NCBI GenBank assembly: GCA_003693705.1
Contig: RBZT01000559.1
Coordinates: 1-28,799 of the forward strand
Source of the DNA: Polymyxa betae
Taxonomy: Eukaryota > Endomyxa > Phytomyxea > Plasmodiophorida > Plasmodiophoridae
Direction: 5' to 3'
Length of the DNA: 28,799 nucleotides
Below, in pieces: positions 1 through 8,623 of the stretch. Position numbers and translations under genes: made by a program. How positions within the stretch are numbered: position 1 is the stretch's first letter; each line of letters opens with the position of its first letter. The notes beneath the pieces are model-generated. The model saw only the letters and a list, made by a program, of their open reading frames with translations, was not told the origin of the DNA and searched no databases.

Positions 1-18
1 TTTATTTTAATTTTTTAA

Positions 19-112
19 AAAACTCATAGTAAAACTCAATTTGAGTTTTTGACTTTTTTTACGGATATTTTAAAACTCATAGTAAAACTCAATTTGAGTT
101 TTTGACTTTTTT
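19..112. repeat. Two 41-bp direct repeats, each with a palindrome
   Basis: Copies lie at 19-59 and 72-112 (offset 53 bp) and look identical. Each contains a palindrome with 9-bp arms around one central base (31-49 and 84-102; core AAACTCAA/TTGAGTTT). It could be a tandem regulatory or terminator-like element, or a subterminal repeat of a mobile element. No function is assigned. Confidence 0.85.
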
Positions 113-291
113 GATAAGGATACAAAACACATATTTAATTCTACTGATTTTAGACATTATAAGGAGGAATTACTTTGAATTTTTTAATTTTTTTGATTGA
201 AGGAATTTTAAAGTGCTGGGGGAAACAAAAAACGGCAAAAGCCGTTATTGTTGATTTTGGAGGTGGATATGGATGATTTGGAGGAGAATGA
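113..291. other. AT-rich stretch with no convincing gene
   Basis: Only a short plus frame starting with ATG at 269 and ending at a TAA at 326 is seen; it is acidic and asparagine/glutamine-rich and may be a fragment of the coding-like repeat region that follows. I see no promoter, RNA gene or mobile-element end here. Confidence 0.4.
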
Positions 292-599
292 GGAAAGAAA
301 AAACAACCCCCAGCAAGGGTTAGTTTAACGTCATTACGGACGATACAATATGAATGTAGATATGATAGTGATGATGATGTTGAGAATGTTGATTTTGAGG
401 ATGTTGATGTTCATGAATGTAGTGAATGTGATTTACCTAATCCAAATAAATATACATTCATGAACATAGGAAATCAAGAATTACATATTTTGAGAATGTT
501 GATTTTGAGAATGTTGATTTTGAGAATGTTGATGATGTTGGTTTTGAGAATGTTGATGATGTTGGTTTTGAGAATGTTGATTTACCTATAATGACATAA
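292..599 (+). pseudogene. Degenerate coding region with FENVD repeats
   Basis: From 292 one plus frame is open to a TAA at 589 and reads an acidic protein with DVENVDFEDVD followed by a DLPNPNKY-type segment. From 489 a different frame reads a short repeat, FENVD or FENVDDVG, five times, ending at a TAA at 597. The DLP segment near 430-485 reappears in decayed form after the repeats (about 579-640), so a larger unit seems duplicated and then broken by a frameshift near 485. There is no ATG at the start of the frame, so this is probably a remnant or an internal exon. The protein family is not recognised. Codon content is extremely AT-rich, as in the rest of the first 2.7 kb. Confidence 0.4.
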
Positions 600-724
600 A
601 TATACATTCAAGGGAACAGAAAACCATAATTACTTGATATTGGATTTCTAAAAAAGGAAATTCACAAATATAAGGTTCTATTTGAGGCGTCCCCCAAATA
701 TTAGCAATTATAGGCGTCCCCATA

Positions 725-976
725 TTGCTTGAACCAGAAAATATTTGTTGTAAAGATGGCGATGATGAAAATGAATGCAAAGACCAAAACGAAAAGCGAA
801 GACGAAAACAGGGGCACGTGCCAAAAACGATGATACGACTGATAGACCAGTGGGATTTGATTTTTTGGAGATATTGGGCACACGCCTCCCAACTAAATCC
901 TAAATTTGATGTTATTAAACCGCCAGAGTTGAAATTCTTGAAAACAGAAACCAGCAATGAACTTCTTCGTGTTTGA
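725..976 (+). CDS. Hypothetical open frame upstream of the coiled-coil gene
   Basis: A frame of 83 codons, charged at the start (glutamate, aspartate, arginine and lysine) and with tryptophan and proline further on. It overlaps the next gene by 20 bases in a different frame, so the two could be halves of one gene broken by a frameshift near 957. No known domain is seen. The minus strand of the same stretch is also open but reads a low-complexity serine/phenylalanine sequence typical of a shadow. Confidence 0.25.
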   Translation: MLEPENICCKDGDDENECKDQNEKRRRKQGHVPKTMIRLIDQWDLIFWRYWAHASQLNPKFDVIKPPELKFLKTETSNELLRV

Positions 977-1745
977 AGACGCGCACCGATTACGTATGGA
1001 TTGGATAGAATTTGGAAAGAAAAGAACCAAAACGATTAAGCTACAAGGAACATACAACGATGAACTGAATGCAAAAATAGAGATGAAATTATGGGAACTC
1101 ACATGTAAAGAATATTCGGCCGATGATGAGAATAAGGGCAATGATTTAAGAACGGAACGCCTTGAAAAGAAAATCATTTACGGCAACAACAAGGCAAATT
1201 TGGATTTGATGAAAGAATTGAGAGAAGAAGCAGAAAAAGAGATGGTTGAAACTGACGATAAGATGAAAAAAGAAAAAAATATCAAACTTACCAGAAGACA
1301 ACAAGAAGCTGTGAAGATGGAGATAGAGGAACAGATTGGACGATTTAGACGTGCGCAACCTATAAATGATGAAATCAAGAAAGAAAAAGTGAAGAAGGAG
1401 CTTGCCTTGAAGATAAGGGAGGATGAAGAAAATAAGATGAAGAAGATTATTGAGAAGTTTGAGAAAGATGACGAAAACGACGATGATATTGAAAGCACTG
1501 ATGATGACGAAGAAGAAGAAGATATACCTGAACGAGTTATCAGTCCAAAGACAAATAAGAACAACAAAACATTGATGGAAGAAAATAAGAACCTGAAAAA
1601 TAATATTCATCAACTTACAATTATGATGGAACGAATGAATGCTAAATTACAGAAGATGGAGGCGAAATATAAAGCAACAAAGAAGAAAGATAAGAAACAC
1701 GAGAAATTGGTTAAGAGCATTAGTAATTTAAGCTTCCGTGAATGA
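957..1745 (+). CDS. Hypothetical lysine/glutamate-rich coiled-coil protein
   Basis: The frame encodes 262 residues from an ATG at 957; an in-frame TGA at 939 limits any upstream extension. The N-terminus (about residues 1-50) is mixed and could fold. Residues 70-165 are highly charged and helical-looking. Residues 171-191 are an acidic run of aspartate and glutamate. Residues 206-250 have the heptad pattern of a coiled coil (NLKNNIHQLTIMMERM). No enzyme motif, signal peptide or membrane span is seen and the family is not recognised. It is much more AT-rich than genes to the right of 2900 and lies beside other low-complexity frames. It may be a real gene of an AT-rich donor such as a large DNA virus or another genome, but that is inference only. 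Confidence 0.5.
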   Translation: MNFFVFEDAHRLRMDWIEFGKKRTKTIKLQGTYNDELNAKIEMKLWELTCKEYSADDENKGNDLRTERLEKKIIYGNNKANLDLMKELREEAEKEMVETDDKMKKEKNIKLTRRQQEAVKMEIEEQIGRFRRAQPINDEIKKEKVKKELALKIREDEENKMKKIIEKFEKDDENDDDIESTDDDEEEEDIPERVISPKTNKNNKTLMEENKNLKNNIHQLTIMMERMNAKLQKMEAKYKATKKKDKKHEKLVKSISNLSFRE

Positions 1746-1944
1746 AAGAATGAATGAATTACCTAATAGTGTTAGTGTTGATGATAGTAGACAATCAGAA
1801 CATCATAACAACGACGACGACCAATATGGAAGTGAAAGACGAAAGATTTGAAAACGGGTTGCGCCCACATAATTTTTGACTTGGTTTGCCGTGGTTGCGC
1901 AGTTTTCTTGAAGCACTCCTTCATACACTATTTAATTCAATACT

Positions 1945-2205
1945 ATGCAGAAGAAATATACTTTCATTGATATGATGAAGCGAAAAAAACTTATGAGACG
2001 ACGACGACGACGACGACAAGATGAAGATAAGGAAGATGATGATGATGATGATGATGATAAGGAAGATGATGATGATAAGGAAGATGAAGATTTGAAAATT
2101 ATTAAAAGTATGATATTGAAATTGTTTCAAGAACGAAAATATCATACCATAATTGCTATCGGTGATTACATTATTGAAGTATTACAATATATTCTACTTC
2201 TTTAA
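1945..2205 (+). CDS. Small hypothetical protein with Arg run and acidic run
   Basis: The frame encodes 86 residues. After 17 residues comes a run of seven arginines (18-24), then an almost pure Asp/Glu/Lys stretch to about residue 49, then a hydrophobic, possibly helical C-terminus. The middle is simple-sequence DNA (CGA triplets at about 1998-2020, GAT/GAA triplets at 2020-2090), so the frame could be an accident of the repeat; the non-repetitive ends stay open and the ATG is well placed. It converges with the minus-strand frame at 2255. Family unknown. Confidence 0.3.
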   Translation: MQKKYTFIDMMKRKKLMRRRRRRRQDEDKEDDDDDDDDKEDDDDKEDEDLKIIKSMILKLFQERKYHTIIAIGDYIIEVLQYILLL

Positions 2206-2254
2206 TTTTAATTTAAAAGAGAATAGACGCGGGGTGTTTTTTATTGGATATCTG

Positions 2255-2530
2255 TTATGGTTCCTGACTTGGTTGGCTTGGTTGGCTCTGTTCTCCAATT
2301 CTTTCTGGACTTGAAGGAGGGATGCCGAGATAATCACCAAGATAATTTTCAGCTTCTTCATGAATTTCTTTGACAATATCGTGTTCCTCATTACAAGATA
2401 ATATATCAATGTTAATAGCAATTTGCTTCAATACTTGATATTCTTGACTTTCCCGGAGCATTTAAATAGCAAGCATAATTATATCCTCAGTGGCTTTTGT
2501 TTTGTCTGTATATTCATATTCATCTGACAT
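2255..2530 (-). pseudogene. Hypothetical acidic protein with one in-frame TAA
   Basis: Read on the minus strand from an ATG at 2530-2528, the frame runs 22 codons (start MSDEYEYTDKTKATED), meets a TAA, and at once continues with ATG for 68 more codons in the same frame to 2255. The second part could be a gene of its own starting at 2461; the acidic style on both sides of the stop suggests one broken gene of about 90 residues. The C-terminus is Ser/Pro/Gln-rich. No known domain. It ends about 50 bp from the convergent plus-strand frame. Confidence 0.35.
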
Positions 2531-2564
2531 CTTGATGAAAGTATGAGACCAATGCTAAAAAGGA

Positions 2565-2615
2565 GACTGACTGTTAATAATAGTTCTTAATGTATAGGAA
2601 TTTTTACAGTCAGTC
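2565..2615. other. Inverted repeat, 10-bp arms
   Basis: GACTGACTGT at 2565-2574 and its exact complement ACAGTCAGTC at 2606-2615 flank a 31-base AT-rich loop, upstream of the minus-strand ATG at 2530. It could be a hairpin, an operator or a small terminal inverted repeat; nothing else supports a choice. Confidence 0.6.
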
Positions 2616-2675
2616 ATAAAAGTTAGGGTTTTACATTTTTTTCTGACGTTTATAATTTTAATTTAAAAGAGAATG

Positions 2676-2677
2676 NN
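2676..2677. other. Two undetermined bases (NN)
   Basis: The only ambiguous bases in the window. They lie right after the second copy of a 22-bp duplicated motif, so the contig may have been joined here across a repeat. Continuity between the AT-rich left block and the rest should not be assumed. Confidence 0.95.
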
Positions 2678-2888
2678 GATGAGGTTTTTTGATGACAGGA
2701 TTTTTTTGATATTATTGAAAATGGTATTTTGGAATATCATTTTCGGGAATGGGGGAGGTATATATATCGGTTGAATTATGGGATGGGGATTTTGAGGTAT
2801 AATTTATGGGATTGATTATGGGTGGAATTTTTGAGGTTTAATTTTTTGCGGATTAGGTTATATATATGGGGGCGGGATGGGATAAATT
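2678..2888. other. AT- and G-rich non-coding stretch
   Basis: No gene is seen. The strand shows imperfect repeats of a G/T-rich phrase (ATTATGGGAT, TTTTGAGGT). It could be the upstream region or the left end of the Harbinger-type pair that follows, but no terminal inverted repeat matching the right side (about 6000-6170) could be found by eye. Confidence 0.4.
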
Positions 2889-4141
2889 ATGGAGGGAAAA
2901 GTGGGACGATTTTCCATACGCAGTACCATTCTACTATTAGAAGGTAAAGCGGCAAAGAATAAGTCAGTAGTTTCTGGTCAGAAATTGACCAAAATGTCTG
3001 GATACAAGTTGCTGGCCGAGCTCGTTAATACCGTTATCGAAGAACAACATCGAAAATGGACGCCACAACTTGCGAAAAGTCGTGAAACTAGTTATAGGGA
3101 CAAGAAGTACAAAGTTGCCAAGAAAATTTCGGCACCAGGTTCAACTGGATACGGTATTACTGAAGAAGATCGTCGTAAGAACATTACTACCATAGCTGAA
3201 AAGCTGGAGAAAATTTGTCCTTTTTACGAACGAATGGACTCTGTTTTAGGCAGCCGACAAAATGTCACACCTGCCTGTGCTGTTGAAGCGGGCGTTCCGC
3301 CAAACTTTTTCCCACAGCTTCCCTCTGTTATTAACAGTGATGACGACGACGACGACCCTGCCTGTGTTGTGGAAGCCGGCGTTCCGCCAAACTTTTTCCC
3401 ACAGCCTCCTTCTGTTATTAACAGTGATGACGACGACGACGACGACGACGAAAGTGACAAAGATGACGACAGTAGTGATGATGATAACGATGAAATTGGT
3501 GGACAAGAAGATGCATGTAACCGAGACGACAATGAAGTTGCTGATGATGAGATTGGTAAACCGAATGGTACTGTGGCCGAGGTCGAGATCAATAGCCAAC
3601 CAACCAAAGAAAATGACGGTAATGATTTAGACTTGCTTGATGTCGCAATCAATGAAGAATCAGTGTCGTTCTGGAATCGATATGCGTTTCCGAGGAAGAT
3701 CGTTTTTTAACTGACGGGTGGCCTGATGACCAAATTCAGACGGACGGAACTCCCTGCGCTTCACAGGCTGCCAAGGATAAGCCTTCATCGAAACGATCGC
3801 AAACGAAAATCAGGCGCAAGAGCGCTGCGAAGACAGAGATGAATGCCACACGGCTGAGTTTCCCCTCGGAGCCGACCCCGCAGATTAAGAAGGGTAAAAC
3901 AGACTTCACAGCGGCATGGGTCGAGATGCAGAGTCAACATCTTGCTTCGGAACAGGAAAGATCTCGGCGAGATCTGGAGTTTCAGCAACGACAGGCAGAG
4001 CTCAATGCTGTGAAACTGAAAGAGGATCACCGGTTGGCCACTCAGATAGCCAAAGGCAACTTTATTGCTGATCTCATGGAAAGCGGTCGTAGTGTGTCCG
4101 AAATCAAGGAAACGGTGAGCATGGTTTTCCCTGACAATTAA
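2889..4141 (+). CDS. Myb/SANT-like partner protein of a Harbinger-type transposon
   Basis: The frame from ATG 2889 runs to a TAA at 3708, and a second frame is open from 3656 to 4141. They join in phase if 3663-3694 is a 32-bp GT-AG intron (GTGTCG...CCGAG), giving about 406 residues; a one-base frameshift would be the alternative. Residues about 36-130 look like the DNA-binding region of Harbinger partner proteins (GITEEDRRK, KLEKICPFYERMDSVLGSR). A 29-residue unit (VEAGVPPNFFPQ..PSVINS plus an Asp run) is repeated at 3270-3356 and 3357-3440. A long acidic stretch follows. The last 100 residues are Gln/Glu/Arg-rich and helical. Such proteins bind transposon ends and carry the transposase to the nucleus. 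It converges with the minus-strand transposase, 188 bp apart. An alternative start is the ATG at 2994. Confidence 0.6.
3270..3440 (+). repeat. In-frame 87-bp tandem duplication inside the Myb-like gene
   Basis: Unit 1 is 3270-3356 and unit 2 starts at 3357, an offset of exactly 87 bp (29 codons). Each copy ends in a GAC-triplet run of different length, giving aspartate tracts. The copies differ at a few bases, so the duplication is not very recent. Confidence 0.85.
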
Positions 4142-4200
4142 CCACGACAGTGGCGTATATAAACATCATCACTGATCAGTGCAGAATTTCTCAAAGGTCT

Positions 4201-4258
4201 CAGGTATTTCGGTTTTTGTGATGCTTTCCAGAAGCTATCGCAAAAACCGAAATACCTG
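4201..4258. other. Perfect 18-bp inverted repeat between convergent genes
   Basis: Arms at 4201-4218 (CAGGTATTTCGGTTTTTG) and 4241-4258 are exact complements around a 22-base loop. It lies midway between the end of the Myb-like gene (4141) and the end of the convergent transposase (4330). It may be a shared transcript-end hairpin, the tip of a tiny inserted element, or two transposon ends in head-to-head contact. No clear target duplication is seen. Confidence 0.85.
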
Positions 4259-4329
4259 TCACCATTGAATCATCTGTCTCTTATGCCCATATCTATATTG
4301 GATAAATTACACAAAATCCCAGTACTGCA

Positions 4330-5298
4330 TTACTTTCTGTTGAATAGATCGTCTCCAATCAGAGATTGTTCCATTGCTGTGCGTTCCGTAATCGTCGTTG
4401 TCACATGATTCTTCTGAAATTTTTCCCTGTACCTCTCGGTTGTCCATGTAATCGGCAGGAATTTGAAGAGCTGTAACCATATATGCAATACACAGCAGGT
4501 CAGAATCCAGTCACACGCCTTGTTGACATGAATGGGCTTGTTGGTCGAAACTGGAAGCCCTCGAAGGGACTGCCAGCGAGCTTTTAAGATGCCGTTACCG
4601 TGTTCTGAGACAACACGCCCGCTAGACGAGCGTCTATTAAACTCCTGATTTTCAAAAATTGAAGCAGCGGGCTGCCGGTACGGCACCACAGAAAATCACG
4701 TCATGCGAAAGCCGGAATCTCCAATTTGATACTGACCTGGTGAGAAAAACCGTTCCGGGTTCTTATGAACGTTTGTCGAATCCCAGATGGTTGAATCATG
4801 CACTGATCCAGGCCAACCAGCTATCGCATACCGGATACGACGATTATGATCGAACGTCAACAGTACGTTCATTGAATAGCGGCATTTGCGGCTGTAATAC
4901 ACTTCGCCATCTAAGCCAGGTTTTTGGTGGAGAACCACATGTGTCCCATCAGTCGATAAAATGCACTTTTCGAACCCGTAATGGCGGTGATTGTAAGAGC
5001 TTAGAGATTGACGTTCCAAATCATCTGGCCACGAAATGTAGGAATGCTTGAGAGAGAGCAAGGCAACCAAAATGCGATCAGTATACTTGACAACACTGCC
5101 GTATCCAACTCCTTTGGAACGGGCCACCATTCCAAGTGCGGAGCCGTTTCCGTAATGTCCCAAGCGATGAAGCGCACACGCCAACTGAATCCAAACCGCT
5201 CGCTGGGGATGGGCAGATTCATTTTGGAATACAGGATATCCTTTGAATTTGATTGTTAAATAATCTATCCAACTAACGTAGTCGTTTTTTTGCGGAAT
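4330..5298 (-). pseudogene. PIF/Harbinger DDE transposase, one in-frame stop
   Basis: Read on the minus strand, one frame is open from 5298 to a TGA at 4698-4696 and continues in the same frame to a TAA at 4330. It is the DDE_Tnp_4 type nuclease that cuts and pastes transposon DNA. N-terminal landmarks are GYPVFQNESAHPQRAVW and LHRLGHYGNGS. The catalytic triad is visible: D in ILSTDGTHVVL, D in PGSVHDSTIWD and E in VVSEHGNGILKARW. The TGA falls after IGDSGFRMT, between the second Asp and the Glu, and truncates the protein. No good ATG lies at the left edge, so the N-terminus is probably in an upstream exon or decayed (5302-5950). It pairs tail to tail with the Myb-like gene at 2889-4141. Confidence 0.85.
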
Positions 5299-5301
5299 TT
5301 A

Positions 5302-5950
5302 CCTTCAATTTGCTTTAATATGCTGCGAACTGCATAATCATCTTGATTTTGATTGTCTCTAGAGGCTGTAGGCTAGCAATGATTAGTTCATTCAGCTGAT
5401 TTCCATGCACACATGTTGATTCTTGTCGTAGAGCTCTGGCATCGTTCATTCTTCTAACAATATCGCGCTCACATCTGAAGGCCAGATCATCAATCGAGTC
5501 AATTTTCCGTTTTTCAGCTGCAGGGATTCGACTAGTGTCGATCGACTACCCTGATACAGAAGCATTCGACTGCTCGTCATCTCCCAGATCGTCACCGTTC
5601 TCGCATTGGTCATCATCTGAGCTTAAGAAATTATCAGATTCTGCAACAGAACTTTCTGGCGTGCAAATTATGTCAGCCGCAAAATCATCTGACGTACGTT
5701 ATCATAGTTGTCTTGCAATGGGTGAAGTAGACTGACCTTTGTCGTCCGGGATATCACGATCAGGAACGGTGAGGCTCTCCGAAGGTTGATTGTCCATCAT
5801 TTCGTCTGCGGAAACCTCATAGTTGTCAATGCTATCACCTATGCCAGTATGTCAATCGCTTACACTTTCTCTTTCGTCCATTTGCATTGGCCAATGGCTA
5901 TTCAACTTTTTTGGCAAATAGTGTCATCGAGCGGGTGGTTTTCTCGTAGC
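5302..5950 (-). pseudogene. Probable decayed N-terminal part of the Harbinger transposase
   Basis: Upstream of the transposase core the minus strand keeps coding character through frame breaks. One stretch (about 5545-5330) reads IPAAEKRKIDSIDDLAF then a helical segment ending ...NELIIASLQPLETIKIK. Before it (about 5770-5545) the same frame reads an Asp/Glu/Ser-rich region broken by three stop codons. Further upstream, around 5950-5770, other frames continue (MDDILLRENHPLDDT). This fits an acidic leader and coil in front of the catalytic domain, possibly split by introns that I cannot place. The alternative is remains of a separate partner gene. No domain name is assigned. Confidence 0.4.
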
Positions 5951-6171
5951 AGAATATCATCCATCTGATGTTTTCTCTATGTATCTGGGTTCCTCACTTT
6001 GCCTGCACATCGATGTGATAAACACCAACAGCGTCTTTGCTCCCCATTTTTCGTTCTCATCAGCTTCATGGGACGATACTGCCACTAATGAAAGCAATCC
6101 AATGTGTTAGCTAGGTACCCGAAATGTCACCCTGTGACCCCATAATATCTTGGACTCAACATTTTACAGGT
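5951..6171. other. No gene seen
   Basis: Short spacer between the decayed transposase leader and the stop codon of the minus-strand two-exon gene. I found no inverted repeat matching the left side of the Harbinger pair, so the transposon boundary is not located. Confidence 0.4.
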
Positions 6172-6604
6172 TTATTGTAGATTTTCAGGCCGTTGTTTGG
6201 ATTGGAGTTTGCATTTTTTGTCAAACAGCTGTACGATCGACTGTCGAAATTTTAATCCGCCCGGGCTCTCAATATCAAATTCGAGCAAATCTACACTGCC
6301 TTTTTGCTCGAACTCATCATAAATTGAGCTCATCAACATGCCAAGAGATGTTGATGGGAAGGTATAATGATTTTCGACCTCGCTGCTCTCGGCTTGGGCA
6401 TTTTTGACCTTCTTTTTTGCTTTCATGTCCGAAAACTTTTCCATTAGCTCTGTCAATCTCATCTGACTTACTGTACATAAGGACAAAGTTACATTATGAC
6501 TCACCAGATTTCACCATGGCGAGATCGGCGCACGCTTGCGGGAATTGCTTGTTGATCTCACTGAGTAGCTTTTCGGCGTCAGCACTTATGGTCTCACGAG
6601 ACAT
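6172..6604 (-). CDS. Two-exon gene for a small helical protein of unknown family
   Basis: Exon 1 is 6604-6505, starting at an ATG (MSRETISADAEKLLSEINKQ). A 34-bp intron 6504-6471 (GTGAGT...TACAG) follows, and exon 2 is 6470-6172, ending in TAA. Removing the intron keeps the frame and gives 132 residues. The protein is charged and largely helical, with a lysine cluster after exon 1 (MKAKKKVK), and ends in a basic segment. No signal peptide, membrane span or enzyme motif is seen and the family is not recognised. The 34-bp intron is shorter than the 47-56 bp introns found elsewhere here, so a frameshift is the alternative. It may be a host gene or an accessory gene of the neighbouring Harbinger element. 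Confidence 0.5.
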
Positions 6605-6888
6605 TCTGCACAAGCCTCTTTAGCGCAGTCATCTGGTAAATTCAGGCTGTTACTTATTTAACATTATCTGATCTCGAATTAGCTGCCTGAAAGCTCGGCG
6701 TTCAGGGGTCAGAGAAGACGGGGTCGGCATTCCAATATTTTTTTAAATTTCAACTGTTAATGGTCCTTTCTTTGAATGGTCCCTCCACAACGGCCGGGGC
6801 CAATATGCCTCTCGTTCGCTAGACAAATCGATGTACGCGTGCGCTTTCGATAGCCTGCAAAACCCTCAGTCTCTTGGAATCTATACTT
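6605..6888. other. Intergenic stretch, no gene seen
   Basis: Lies upstream of the minus-strand two-exon gene and downstream of another minus-strand frame. It has a T/A-rich patch around 6735-6760 and a GC-richer patch around 6790. No convincing promoter motif or transposon end was found. Confidence 0.4.
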
Positions 6889-7203
6889 TCAGAATTTACT
6901 CTTGCTTGAATTATAAGCAGATAAATCTCTTAGCTCTGCGATGAAGCGGAGACCTTGCGAGATACATTCTTCGTTTGATGTTGTGGAAACCATGGGGCAA
7001 TTTTCTTTATCAATCAAACTTGATACTCGGACAGCTCTATGTGTCGATAGATTGATTTCGTGCCCATGTAACATGCCACGATGTTGGTACAGGTCATTTT
7101 GGTCCTGTAGAAGTTGGACCCTTGCAATCGGCCTTCGTTGTTTGCTGCGCAAAAAAAACTGCGTCAGGACCCTGCGTTTTTTCAGGATCAATTCGCAGTA
7201 CAT
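6889..7203 (-). CDS. Hypothetical open frame of 104 codons
   Basis: The minus frame from 7203 encodes a basic N-terminal half (SKQRRPIARVQ) and a more ordinary C-terminal half (ECISQGLRFIAELRDLSAY). The plus strand of the same stretch is also open (6941-7348), so one of the two is a shadow; the minus product looks more protein-like. It lies upstream of, and on the same strand as, the two-exon gene at 6604. No family recognised. Confidence 0.25.
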   Translation of the reverse strand: MYCELILKKRRVLTQFFLRSKQRRPIARVQLLQDQNDLYQHRGMLHGHEINLSTHRAVRVSSLIDKENCPMVSTTSNEECISQGLRFIAELRDLSAYNSSKSKF

Positions 7204-7325
7204 AGGCAGAATAAGGCAGGCCTACGGAGTTGCGGTGTGCGAGCCAAAATCAGAGAGCCAAACGGTAGCTATCATTCGTAGCGGTATCGAGAGTCAGCTT
7301 CCAGCAGCAGGTTTCTTCAGGATGT

Positions 7326-8623
7326 ATGGCCTGCACGCAGGACTTTGACTTTAAGGAAATACTGGCTACATTGAGCGATATTGACAGCGATTTCGATGAT
7401 GAATTTACGAAAATCGGATCCACTCGTGAATGTCTTGGTCTAGACCACGAGGCGGGACACGAGCAGATATATAGAGACTATTTTGCACCACATGCTCTGT
7501 ATCCGCCTAACATTTTTCGATGACGGTTCCGTATGAGCCGTTAATTGTTCTTAAACATATTGAAAGGGGTGGTCGATCACGACAATTATTTCGTCAAGCA
7601 AAACGATGCGCTTGGTAATCCAGGACTGTCTAGCTTGCAGAAAGTAGTTGCTGCCTTCAGGGTCCTTGCTTATGGCTGCCCGTTCGATGCAGTTGATGAG
7701 TACATTAAGATTGGTGAATCGACTGTAAATCCATGATCTAACAGTTCAAAACAGTTCGACGGCGGTTAATTTCCACAATGACCCAACCCAGTTCGAGATC
7801 AAGCTTCACCGCTTGAAAGATACCATGCGATTGGTCCTCGAAGAGAAAGAACACTACGGCTCCGTCTGTCTTTGGAGCGCGGATGTGCGAGCATTTCTGC
7901 AAAGCTGTTATAGACAAGTATGGAGAAGAATACATACGTTCTCCTACCTCAGAAGACCTTCGAAGAATCTTAGAGCAGAATGCAGGTCGTGGTTTTCCTG
8001 GTATGCTGGGCTCAAAAGATTGTTATAATTGGAAGTGAAAAAATTGCCCGAAGGCCTGGGAAGGTTCGTACCGGGGCGTGAAACGTACTTCGATTGTACT
8101 GGAAGCAGCGGTTTCTTATGATCTTTGGTTCTGGCATGCGTTTTTTGGAATGGCGGGCGCTTTGAACGATATCAATATTTTGCAAAGATCTCATTTGTTA
8201 CACATAATCACACACGGAACCGCTCATCAAATCGAATACGAAGTCAATGGCAACAAGTACAATCTGCGATATTGGCTGGCAGACGGCATTTACCCCAATT
8301 GGCCGGTTTTTGTTAAGGCCCTACCAGATCCTCAAGGAGCAGCAAATGCGTTCTTCACGAAACTACAGGAGTCTTGCAGAAACGACATCAAACGCGCGTT
8401 TGGAGTTTTGCAGACCAGATTTGCTATTGTTAACAATCCTGGACGTTTATGGACGACTCAGAAGTTAAGTGATATCATGACCACATGCATTATTTTACAT
8501 AACATGATTGTTGAAGACGAACGAGACTTTGACACTCTTTTCGATACTGATTTTGATCCCCGACCTGTTCGGAAGACTGGTCGGCCCAAAAACGTGCACG
8601 AAAGGTGGCTTCGTCCAGATTGA
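7326..8623 (+). pseudogene. PIF/Harbinger transposase of the plant-transposon type, decayed
   Basis: Matches the Plant_tran (PF04827) family by eye. Frame 7326-7736 gives the N-terminal part (YRDYFAPHALYPPNIFR, RFRMSR, GLSSLQKVVAAFRVLAYG, IGEST) with an internal TGA and TAA around RFRMSR. A GTAAAT after GEST may start an intron, since the matching frame resumes near 7894 (HFCKAVIDKYGEEYI). From there the second half runs to a TGA at 8621, with one TGA where the family has Trp (NWK-stop-KNCP). The first catalytic Asp is seen in MLGSKDCYNW and the second in GALNDINILQRS. The third acidic residue, normally Glu in the ERAFG motif, is Lys here (DIKRAFGVLQTRF). The gene is dead by both stops and active-site loss. 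It converges with the Myb/NAM-like gene at 8806-9613. Confidence 0.85.

Larger units (their letters stand above)
2203..2674. repeat. Duplicated 22-bp AT-rich motif
   Basis: The 22-bp sequence TAATTTTAATTTAAAAGAGAAT... starts at 2203 and again at 2653 (ends 2224 and 2674). Similar G/T-rich sequence follows each copy. The first copy begins at the stop codon of the small gene ending at 2205, and the second sits just before the NN gap, so it may be a gene-end signal or a repeat that confused assembly. Confidence 0.7.

Noticed and set aside
19-112. CRISPR array
   Set aside because: Only two repeats with a 12-base gap, in a eukaryotic context, without cas genes.
1146-1613. Minus-strand frames opposite the coiled-coil gene
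   Set aside because: They read Phe/Ser/Ile-rich low-complexity sequence, the antisense of Lys/Glu/Asp codons; shadows.
3224-3652. Minus- and plus-strand frames overlapping the Myb-like acidic region
   Set aside because: They are Ser, Val or Thr runs produced by GAC/GAT triplets in other frames.
2889-6170. Terminal inverted repeats of the first Harbinger pair
   Set aside because: ATTATGGG phrases near 2775 and on the minus strand near 6145 are too short and too common in the AT/G-rich leader to be called ends.
6150-6623. Plus-strand frames at 6150-6407 and 6417-6623
   Set aside because: They lie opposite the two-exon minus gene, which has a splice-consistent frame.
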